Source of the DNA: Lithobates sylvaticus
Taxonomy: Eukaryota; Chordata; Amphibia; Anura; Ranidae
DNA length: 64,000 bases
NCBI GenBank assembly: GCA_028564925.1
Contig: CM053028.1
Location: forward strand, 621,819,572 to 621,883,571
Direction: 5' to 3'
Shown here in pieces: positions 55,741 to 64,000 of this stretch (position 1 is the stretch's first letter; the number at the start of each line of letters is the position of its first letter). Made by a program: the position numbers and the translations under genes. The notes beneath the pieces are model-generated. The model saw nothing but the letters and a program-made list of their open reading frames with translations. It was not told the DNA's origin and did no database searches.

Positions 55741-56116
55741 TTTTTCAATTATTTTTATCTATATTACCGAGATCTGGGCTGTTGCACACAAAAGTTTTTT
55801 TTTTTTTATCTATCTTAATGCATAGAATGCATTAAGATAAAAAAAAAAACTTCTACCTTCAAAAACTCCTTTAACACAACATCTGTCACTTGAAGTTCCC
55901 TAGGTGGGAAATGTATCCTTTTCCAAATGGGTGCCATTGGAAAAAATTTGGGGCACATGGCCCAAACGAGGTAAAGAGAGGGGCCCAAAGATTCAAGCAG
56001 AGGTATGTCTGTATCTTATCCAGATCTATTGGAACTCCCCCAATACAAGGTCCAGTATCCTCTTTCTGGCTCTGTCTCTCTTATTGCGGGACAGAGTCCC
56101 CTCGCAGCTGCAGCCT
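55741..56116. other. Unassigned stretch with T and A runs
   Basis: Includes a small perfect hairpin TATCTTAATGCAT...ATGCATTAAGATA near 55818-55846. No gene. Confidence 0.45.
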
Positions 56117-56195
56117 CCTATTACAGTAATCGATTTTAGGAGCTGGTCCTTCCGAATCATCTACAATAATAATGACAATAATAATAATATTATTA
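56117..56195 (+). repeat. AT-rich array unit, left of a transposon insertion
   Basis: One more unit (ACAGTAATCGATTTTAGGAG, CTTCCGAATCATCTACAAT) ending in TTATTA where the next element begins. Confidence 0.8.
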
Positions 56196-58010
56196 CAGAC
56201 ATCCCAACCGGCAAGAACTAATTTCAGGGACGTGGCTTAAAATGCGCTACATATTGGGCGTGGCTTAAAGGGCTTAAAAGTCTGAGATGACTTACATAGT
56301 GCAGAATGCAGTAATTTTAAATATGGAACATGTACCGTGCGGAGTGTCCGGCGGTGGGTAGTTTGTGCAGAAGAGGAGTATGGAATGTATGGTGGTAGGT
56401 ATTATGTGCAGGAGAGGAGGGCTGAGTGTATGTAGGTGGGTATAATGTGCACGTGAGGAGTATGGAGTTTACAGCGGTGGATAGTATGTGCAGGATGGTT
56501 TCAGTAGGGCAGTGGACGGTGTTGGTAGTTCTTTATTTTTATTTTTTTACAATTAAATTTTTTAGTATTTTTTTTTTTTCATTTTTTTCAAAATACTTTT
56601 TGTGGGCCAGTGGATGGTGTCAGTAGGGCAGTGGCCAGTGTCAGTAGAACAATGGACAGTTTCAGATTTTTTTTTTACATTTTTTTACAATTTTTTTTTT
56701 TACAATTTAATTTTTACAATTTATTTTTGTATTTTTTGTTTTTCACAATGATTGTGGTGGGGGAGTGGGGTAGTGGACATTTTCAGGAGAGCAGTGGACG
56801 GTGTGAGTGTTTTTATTTTTATTTTTTTTTTTTACAGTTTTGTTGTTTATTAATTTTTTTAATCCTTTTTAAATAACTATTTTCACAGTGCTTCTGGCTA
56901 AGGTGGTAAGTGACAGTGGACGGTGTGAGTAGTCTTTTAGTTTTACGTATTGATTTTTTTTACAATTTAATTTGTTTTAAATTTTTTTCACAATGCTTTT
57001 TGAGGGGGAGGGGGTTGGGTCAGTGGACAGTGTTGGTAGGGCAGGGGGGAGTGGTGTCAGTAATATTTTTTTTGTTTTTTTTTATTTTTTACAATTACAT
57101 TTTTATATATATATATATTTTTTTATTTATTGTCAGCCCTGTTGGGGGGGCTTTGGTGCGCTATCAAGGGTCTAAACAGACCCCTGACATCTCCCCTTTG
57201 AGACAGAGAAAGAGACTGAGGACATTGATTTCCCAGTTCCTTTCTCAGCACTGAAGATGAATGGAGGGGAAACAGAGTCTCCTCTCCATTCATAAACTGA
57301 GCATAGTAATCACAGTTACTCAGTTGCTCAGTTATCACAGGACACAGGAGCAATCTCACTCACTGTGTCCAATACATAACAGGAAGGGGTCGGTAAATGA
57401 CATATTTACTGGCCCTTTCCTCCGCTCTATATCATAAAACATACCCCACTCACAGCCCGCAGGAGAGGAGAGGAGAGGAGGGAACTGGCTGCGGGGCGTG
57501 GAGGGGGGGCAGAGAAGGACAGCAGGCCAGAGGAGAAGGGAAGGGGGGGGCGCAGAAGGACAGCAGGCCGGAGGAGAATTGAGGGAGAATTGAGGGAGAA
57601 TTGAGGGAGAGGGCGCAGAAGGAGAGAATTGAGGGAGAATTGAGGGAGAGGGCGCAGAAGGACAGCGGGCCGGAGGAAAATTGAGGGAGAGGGCGCAGAA
57701 GGACAGCGGGCCGGAGGAGAACAGAGGGGGGGAGCAGAAGGACAGCGGGCCAGAGGAGAATAGAGGAGGGGTACATAAAGACAGCGCGCTGGAGGAGAAC
57801 GGAGGGGGGGGCGCAGAAGGACAGCAGGCCGGAGAATAACAGGGGGGCACGGAAAGACAGCGGAGGGAGACAAATGGATGATATGCCACTGCAGGATCAG
57901 CCCTGTAGCTGGGAGATCGCAGGGCACTTGTGTTTGGGAGCCCGCTACCAAATGTGGGAGATTCCCGAGTCCCGCACCTTGCCGGAGACTTGGGAGACTT
58001 GGGATGTCTG
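56196..58010. mobile_element. 1.8-kb non-autonomous DNA transposon with CAGACATCCCAA ends
   Basis: Starts CAGACATCCCAA at 56196 and ends with its exact complement TTGGGATGTCTG at 58010. TTATTA flanks both sides (56190-56195 and 58011-58016), a possible target duplication, though the flanking DNA is low in complexity. Inside are T-rich imperfect repeats (56530-57130), a ranid-type repeat (57140-57420) and a minisatellite (57480-57870). No transposase frame is visible. Superfamily not determined. Confidence 0.7.
57480..57870 (+). repeat. Purine-rich minisatellite inside the 1.8-kb element
   Basis: Repeated GAGGGAGAATT and GCGCAGAAGGACAGCGGGCC words in units of about 20-55 bp. It gives false 100- to 220-codon frames on the minus strand. 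Confidence 0.9.
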
Positions 58011-58440
58011 TTATTACAGTAATAGATCTGAGTCATCTACAATACAAAAATAATAATAGTGTCGTTATTAATGACACTTATTCATAGATATTATTATTAT
58101 TATTACAGTAATATATTTTAGGAGCGGGCCCTTCTGAATCTACAATACAATAAAATTAATCATAACCATGACAATAATAACAATATTAATAATTATTGTC
58201 ACAGTAAAATATTTTTGGGAGCTGACCATTCTGAATCATCTACAGAACAACAATAATCCTAATAATACTTATCATTATTATTCATGATAAAAATCATTTT
58301 ATTATTATTGTTAATAATTATTTTATTTTTATTACTATTATTTTTATTTTGCACTGTAGATGATTTAGAAGGACCAGCTCCTAAAATATCTTACTGTAAT
58401 AATAATATTAATAATTGAGTAATGTCAGATGATACAGAAA
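58011..58440 (+). repeat. AT-rich array, right part
   Basis: Further units near 58016, 58105 and 58205, and one inverted unit near 58355-58395 (GAAGGACCAGCTCCTAAAAT). Confidence 0.8.
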
Positions 58441-58519
58441 GGATACTTCCTACAAGTCACCACTCATCACACACTGCATACAATACATTCCTATGTACAG
58501 TATAGCTTTGTTTTGCCCT

Positions 58520-58780
58520 TTTCCAAGATGGCCGACGTGATGCTTCCTGTCTTAGCCACAGAACCCTCGCACACGCGCAGTAGACAGCTTATGATTCGTG
58601 TTCTGCAGCCAAACCCCTCTCTGTCCCTCTGGCCGTGGAACTGTTGCGCATGCGCAGAAGACAGCGGATGTTGCTCAAATCATGTGCTCACCTCCGGAAG
58701 GGGAGGGACCAGGCTGGTGACTTCACCCTGTAGAAGGACTGCAGAGAGAAGGAGGAGAGTGGTAGCGGTGGAATCAGGTA
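58520..58780 (+). promoter_or_regulatory. Candidate CpG-type promoter with NRF1, YY1 and ETS motifs
   Basis: TGCGCATGCGCA at 58645-58656 is a perfect NRF1 site. AAGATGGCC at 58525-58533 fits YY1, and CCGGAAG at 58694-58700 fits ETS factors. GC content and CpG are higher than in neighbours, and the segment does not look like a known repeat. CAG followed by GTAGAG at 58777-58778 could be the donor of a first non-coding exon. These motifs together mark many vertebrate housekeeping promoters. No coding exon downstream is identified, so this is a candidate only. Confidence 0.4.
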
Positions 58781-59400
58781 GAGGAATCCAGTATGGAGGT
58801 ACAGGGGGGGCTCTGCCATGGCACTGACTCAGAGAAGGAGGTCTATTGACTTTTCCATCCTTTAAGGGGTAGTCCACCTTGTACAACAATGTGATAAATG
58901 CATTCATGTGCAAAATAAACAGTGTGCATTTATTCCATGTTTGTATTGGATCCTGCAGAGCATTACACCTGTGATGAGTGTATGAGAGGGTCGGGGTGGG
59001 GATATAACATCATGTCCCACCATCATCATGTATAATAATGTCCCCTCCAGACCCCGCTCTGTATGGAGGAAGTGGACGGTGTCACCTTATTGCACTCAAT
59101 TGTGATCTACAAATCCCTCCGCTGCGTTGGCAGATGGGACTTGTAGTCCTCCTATTCACATAATAGATGTGACGTATGTTTCCCGAGCTTCCTGTGCTCA
59201 TCAGGACGTGGGTGGGTGCTGGAAGGTGGAGGGAGATCGGTGAATGTTCGTTCGCTGATCACCCTTTCCTACTAGGAAGTAATGTGTACGATGTCGCTGT
59301 GTCACTGTCCCCAGCCAGTATAGCTGGGAAGAAGCTAATCAAGCACATTCTGTGTTCCATCAGCTTCATTGGAGGACAGATGAGATATCTGGGGCCTTTT
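58781..59400. other. Non-repetitive stretch with a ZNF143-like site
   Basis: TGGGACTTGTAGTCC at 59135-59149 fits the ZNF143 (Staf) consensus in reverse. Otherwise no gene signal; it looks like single-copy DNA. Confidence 0.4.
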
Positions 59401-60191
59401 ATACCCCTAATGTTTTATTTAAGAGAACCTAAAATAAAAGATCACATAGGGGACACACACGCATGGACATGCGATTGTAAACACACATGTCGGGGCGTCC
59501 ATGGGTCGTTATTTATAGTGAAGGCAGCAAATACCTTCTCCCCCCCCCCCCCCAACAGTCCCATCCTTGGCCAGCGCCTTCTTCTGTTTTCTGCCATCTT
59601 CTTTGGCTGGCACAGGAAATGTTTGCTACGATCGTGTGAATGAACGGCACCGCAAACGACTGTCACACGAGAAAATGCACAAAAATTGTGGCAATTTCCC
59701 ACAATGTCCCAGGGCCACATTTGGTCCCTCGGCTTCTACGTTGTGACAAACGTGCACAGGGCAGCCCATTTAGGTGAAGGGGCAGCGCTATGCGCAACAC
59801 TTGTGAATCGCTCTGCAATAATCGTAGGAAGGTTGTCACCCTTTTGTGGCTACACTTTGACATGTTAGGTATCTATTTACTCGTCTTTTTTTTAAATTTT
59901 TTTTTTTTTTTATCATCAAATTTTTGCCCTAAAATGTACTTTTTTTTTTATACTGACATTTTGAGCTTCATAAACCATTGCGCTAATCTTGTGACAAAAA
60001 ACAAATGACTACTAATTTTATTCTCTAGGGTCTCTGATTTTCATGTTTGGGGGTTTTCACTAATCTTCAGGCTTCAAATTATATTTTAACCGCTTTAGGA
60101 CCAGGTCTTTTTCTGACATTTGTTGTTTACAAGTAAAATTTTAGCTGTTAATTTTTTTTCCTAGAAAATTACTTGGAATCATCAAACATTA
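59401..60191. repeat. Ranid-type repeat fragments with T runs
   Basis: The 59870-60070 part (T runs, TTTTATTCTCTAGGGTCTCT, ATGTTTGGGGG) is related to 63600-63800. A C-run of 14 lies near 59541. No gene. Confidence 0.5.
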
Positions 60192-60308
60192 CACAATATC
60201 TCACAAAAGTGAGTACACCCCTCACATCTTTGTAAATATTTTATTATCTTTTCATGTGACAACACTGAAGAAATTACAGTTTGCTACAATGAGTGTACAG
60301 CTTGTATA

Positions 60309-60690
60309 ATGCCCCCTACACACGGTCGGAAATTCTGACGGAAGAGATCTGATCAGATTATGTTGTCGGAAAATTCGATCGTGTGTGTGGGCTCTATCGG
60401 AAATTCCGATGGAAAAAATTTGAGAGCAGGATCTAAAATTTTCCACCAAAAAAAATCCGATCAGACTTTTTCCGTTTTGTAGAGAATTCCAACTGACAAA
60501 GTGCCACGCATGCTCAGATCAAATTACGAGACCAAGGCTATTGGCTACTAGCCTCTACGTAGTTCCGTCATACGCAACGAACGTCACCACGTTCCGAACG
60601 ATCGGATGCAACGCCAGTTTCGGACAAGATCCGTCAGAAAAAATCAGATGGATTTTGTGGTCGGAATTTCCAACAGTGTGTACAGGGCAT
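60309..60690. mobile_element. Ranid-type MITE inserted in the Tc1 end
   Basis: ATGCCCCCTACACACGGTCG at the left and GTGTGTACAGGGCAT at the right are imperfect inverted ends. It replaces about 10-15 bases of the Tc1 5' region near GTACAGCTTGTATAA. Confidence 0.7.
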
Positions 60691-60924
60691 TCGCTGTCTC
60701 CTCAAAATAACTCAACACACAGCCATTAATGTCTAAAGCGCTGGCAACAAAAGTGAGTACACCCCTAAGTGAAAATGTCCAAATTGGGCCCAATTAGCCA
60801 TTTTCCCTCCCCAGTGTCATGTGACTCATTAGTGTTACAAGGTCTCAGGTGTGAATGGGGAGCAGGTGTGTTAAATTTGGTGTTATCGCTCTCACTCTCT
60901 CATACTGGTCACTGGAAGTTCAAC

Positions 60925-61978
60925 ATGGCACCTCATGGCAAAGAACTCTCTGAGGATCTGAAAAAAAAAAGAATTGTTGTTCTACATAAAGATGGCCTAG
61001 GCCAGTGATGGCAAACCTTGGCACCCCAGATGTTTTGGAACTACATTTCCCATGATGCTAGAGAAGTTGAGCTGCAGCACGGTGGCCAAGACCATACAGC
61101 GGTTTAACAGGACAGGTTTCACTCAGAACAGGCCTCGCCATGGTCGACCAAGAAGTTGAGTGCATGTGCTCAGCGTCATATCCAGAGGTTGTCTTTGGGA
61201 AATAGACGTATGAGTGCTGCCAGCATTGCTGCAGAGGTTGAAGGGGTGGGGGGGGGGGGGGTCAGCCTGTCAGTGCTCAGACCATACGCCGCACACTGCA
61301 TCAAATTGGTCTGCATGGCTGTCGTCCCAGAAGGAAGCCTCTTCTAAAGATGATGCACAAGAAAGCCTGCAAACAGTTTGCTGAAGACAAGCAGACTAAG
61401 TACATGCATTACTGGAACCATGTCCTGTGGTCTGATGAGACCAAGATAAACTTATTTGGTTCAGATGGTGTCCAGCATGTGTGGGGGCAACCAGGTGAGG
61501 AGTACAAAGACAAGTGTGTCTTGCCTACAGTCAAGCATGGTGGTAGGAGTGTTATGGCCTGGGGTTGCATGAGTGCTGTCGGCACTGGGGAGCTACAGTT
61601 CATTGAGAGAACCATGAATGCCAACATGTACTGTGACATACTGAGCAGAGCATGATCCCCTCCCTTCGAAGACTGGGCCGCAGGGCAGTATTCAAACATA
61701 ACGGCCCCAAACACACCTCCAAGACAACCGCTGCCTTGCTAAAGAAGGTGATGGACTGGCCAAGCATGTTTCCAGATATAAACCCTATTGAGCATCTGTG
61801 GGGCATCCTCAAACGGAAGGTGGAGGAGCGCAAGGTCTCTAACATCCACCAGCTCCGTGATGTCATCATGGAGGAGGGGAAGAGGACTCCAGTGGCAACC
61901 TGTGAAGCTCTGGTGAACTCCATGCCCAAGAGGGTTAAGGCAGTGCTGGAAAATAATGGTGGCCACACAAAATATTGA
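60925..61978 (+). pseudogene. Tc1 transposase, inactivated
   Basis: It would cut and paste the element using a DDE catalytic triad. The start MAPHGKELSEDLKKK is complete. The helix-turn-helix region is broken by a hAT-like insertion at 61003-61065 and resumes as STVAKTIQRFNRTG and RHGRPRS-like sequence. [40 protein letters not shown] and [12 protein letters not shown] (first catalytic Asp, about 61433) follow. The second catalytic Asp position reads FKHNGPKHTSK where the family has HDNDPKHTSK, so it is lost. PIEHLWGILKRKVEERKVSN holds the final Glu. A G-run near 61245-61260 and other indels shift the frame. Normal length is about 340 residues; end at the TGA 61976-61978. Confidence 0.88.
61003..61065 (+). 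mobile_element. hAT-like fragment inside the transposase
   Basis: CCAGTGATGGCAAACCTTGG followed by GGAACTACATTTCCCATGAT is one end of a widespread vertebrate hAT-like MITE; the other half is missing. Confidence 0.75.
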
Positions 61979-62221
61979 CACTTTGGGCCCAATTTGGACA
62001 TTTTCACTTAGGGGTGTACTCACTTTTGTTGCCAGCGGTTTAGACATTAATGGCTGTGTGTTGAGTTATTTTGAGGGGACACCAAATTTACACTGTTATA
62101 CAAGCTGTACACTCACTACTTTACATTGTAGCAAAGTGTAATTTCTTCAGTGTTGTCACATGAAAAGATATAATAAAATATTTACAAAAAATGTGAGGGG
62201 TGTACTCACTTTTGTGAGATA

Positions 62222-62256
62222 CTGTATGTATGTATGTATGTGTGTGTGTGTGTATG

Positions 62257-62335
<79 letters not shown>

Positions 62336-62340
62336 GTCTC
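62222..62340. repeat. TGTA/TG/TA microsatellite
   Basis: Runs of TGTA, TG and TA immediately beyond the Tc1 right end. Confidence 0.95.
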
Positions 62341-62389
62341 TGTCTCAAATGCAATTTTTTGGAAAAAAATGTAGGCCTATGTATGTATG

Positions 62390-63577
62390 TATGGGCCGTC
62401 CCGAGTATAAGCGGAGGCCCCTAATTCACCACAAAAAAAATGGGGAAAACGTATTGACCCGTGTATAAGCCGATGGGGAAAAATGCAGCAGCTACTGAAG
62501 TGGAAAAGAGGGTCAGCAATGCCCATCTGCAGCTGCATGCCCCGTGTCCCCATTGCAGCCTACCTGTGCCGATCCGCCGATCTGTAGGTCCTGGTGTCGG
62601 GTGCCGCTTCCACCATTGCAGCCGATGTAGCCTTGCTCTGTCCCCCCACAGCGTGTACGGCGCCATTCCACCATTACAAAAGCCGCGCCTCCTCGTCCGT
62701 GGTAGGAGGAACACTTTTTTCCCAGTAGTCAGTGTGCAGTGTTCCGGCTATCACGGACGTCCTCTCATCCTCGTCCATGAGATGAGAATGACAGGACATC
62801 CGTGATAGGCGGATCACTGGACTGACTTACTGCTGGGAAAATTAGTGTTCCTCCTATCACGGACGAGAAGGAGGAGGAGGCGCGGCTTTTGAAAACTGCC
62901 GTCTGTCTGCATGACACGCTGTTCATGTAGGCAGACGGCGGTGACTCGAATATAAGCCGAGGGGGGGACTTTCAGACCTAAAAAAAGGTCTGAAGATCTC
63001 GGCTTATATTCGAGTATATACGGTATATATATATCTCGAGTATAAGCCAAGTTTTTTTCAGCACGTTTTTTTTTTGTGCTGAAAGTGCCCCCCTCGGCTT
63101 ATACTCGAGTCAAGCATTTTTCTGCAGCAAAAAATGACATTTTCCGACCCGACTTTGCGGCCCCGTATCTCGGGGCCACTTGGTGCTAGGAACCCCAAAT
63201 TTTGGTGTGCAAACCCAGTGGAACCAACATTGCAACATATCCTAGGAGATACAGGGCCCCAAAGTTGGTCAACTGTGTCCATCTGCAGCAATGTCATTTC
63301 GGGACACTGGGGGGTCCAGAGACCCCACATTTGGGCTGCAGCTAGGGGGCATCTAGGAACCCTTAACTAATAAGTTTGAAGTTCAGGGGACCTATGGCTG
63401 CAAATGGGCACAGCGAGGCTGCAAATGGGCATTGTTGACCCTCTTTTCCACTTACAGTAGCTGCGCATTTCTCACCCTAGGCTTGTACTCGAGTCAATAC
63501 GTTTTCCCAGTTTTTTGTGGTAAAATTAGGTGCCTCGGCTTATATTCGAGTCGGCTTATACTCGAGTATATACGGTA
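62390..63577. repeat. Ranid-type repeat with ACTCGAGTATAAGCC palindromes
   Basis: CGAGTATAAGC and CTTATACTCGAG words recur at 62400, 62465, 62950, 63000, 63038, 63095, 63485 and 63545 in both orientations. It also has a GGTCTG hairpin near 62970-62995 and a CAGCAC...GTGCTG hairpin near 63058-63082. A TATATACGGTA end appears twice (63017 and 63572). Frames of up to 114 codons are not genes. Confidence 0.65.
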
Positions 63578-64000
63578 CTTAGCGTAACATCATCTTTGAC
63601 ATTATACAAATAAAATGGGCAAACTTTATTGTTTTGTGTTTTTTTTTTTTTTCTTTATTCCAAAAAAAGCGTTTGAAAAATTGTTGCGCAAATACTGTGC
63701 GACATAAAAAGTTGCAACGACCACCATTTTATTTCCTATGGTGTCTGCTAAAAAAACATAATGTTTGGGGAGTAATTTTCTGCCAACAAAATTTAGATTT
63801 TTACATGTAGGAGAGGAGTGCCAGAATAGGCCCGGTATGGAAGTGGTTAAGCACAGTAGAGTAGCCATCTTTGATTGTGGTAATCGGTTATACATCCCTA
63901 GTATAAGATTATCCTTATGTTTCTTGATTGGGTGGACTGGTTTCATAGCTCCACCATAGCTTGTCACCACATGTATATAGTTGGCATTGAATGTTTCCAT
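63578..64000. repeat. Ranid-type repeat, T-rich, to window end
   Basis: GCGTAACATCATCTTTGACA, a T-run and ATTGTTGCGCAAATACTGTG are words of the same repeat as 59870-60070. After 63850 the sequence is unassigned and ends at the window edge. Confidence 0.55.

Larger units (their letters stand above)
60192..62226 (+). mobile_element. Broken full-length Tc1/mariner element
   Basis: Left end TATCTCACAAAAGTGAGTAC (about 60197) and right end GTACTCACTTTTGTGAGATA (62203-62222) are terminal inverted repeats. A second internal pair, AAAAGTGAGTACACCCCTAA (about 60749) and TTAGGGGTGTACTCACTTTT (about 62010), gives the two-repeat ends of Tc1 elements. It contains a decayed transposase and two small insertions (60309-60690 and 61003-61065). 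I recognise the family from frog and fish genomes; the name is not certain. Confidence 0.9.

Noticed and set aside
57356-58036. 226-codon minus-strand frame
   Set aside because: Pro/Ser/Leu repeats from the purine-rich minisatellite in the 1.8-kb element.
58429-58827. 132-codon plus-strand frame starting near the YY1-like site
   Set aside because: Ends in Arg-rich, GC-driven sequence, resembles no protein I know and overlaps the promoter-like motifs; more likely untranslated.

Overview
This is vertebrate nuclear DNA, most likely from a frog of the ranid group. The evidence is dense interspersed repeats, Tc1/mariner, hAT-like and Kolobok-like DNA transposons, L1/Tx1-type and L2-like LINEs, a Ty3-type LTR element, a tyrosine-recombinase retrotransposon, long microsatellites and two assembly gaps. 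There are no prokaryotic operons. The ranid assignment rests on repeat families I recognise from memory and is inference. No complete host protein-coding gene is visible. The best host candidates are one 57-bp exon-like segment on the minus strand (39465-39521) and a promoter-like segment (about 58520-58780).

Layout. 1-3444 and 18057-21516 are near-identical arms of a large inverted duplication. Each arm carries the C-terminal half of a decayed DDE transposase (tentatively Kolobok-like), a microsatellite, AT-rich DNA, a pyrimidine/purine minisatellite of about 1.4 kb and part of an L2-like LINE. The 14.6-kb spacer holds two MITEs, a 5.8-kb palindromic element with hAT-like ends (5142-10948) and an almost intact L1/Tx1 LINE (10950-16703). 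Inside the palindromic element, pieces of one Tc1-like end are separated by 1.7 kb of CpG-rich sequence unlike its neighbours.

22381-32030 is a 9.65-kb tract of almost pure GA-rich purine. All long reading frames there are composition artefacts. 32520-38212 is a fossil tyrosine-recombinase retrotransposon with Ngaro-type split direct repeats (A1, then B1-A2-B2) and a leader made of 162-bp tandem repeats. 38326-44935 is wall-to-wall ranid-type repeats, including a scrambled tandem duplication. 45436-47415 is the 3' part of a Ty3-type LTR element. 48145-51665 is an older minus-strand L1 split by an 837-bp solo LTR with clear 5-bp target duplications. 53131-58440 is an AT-rich array of a repeated motif, broken up by inserted transposons. 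60192-62226 is a broken Tc1/mariner element with two small insertions in it. The last 1.8 kb is again ranid-type repeats.

The window therefore records successive insertions into insertions rather than a working pathway. Its main interest is structural: nested inverted repeats at several scales, the giant purine tract, the split-repeat retroelement, the foreign-looking insert and the two possible host signals.
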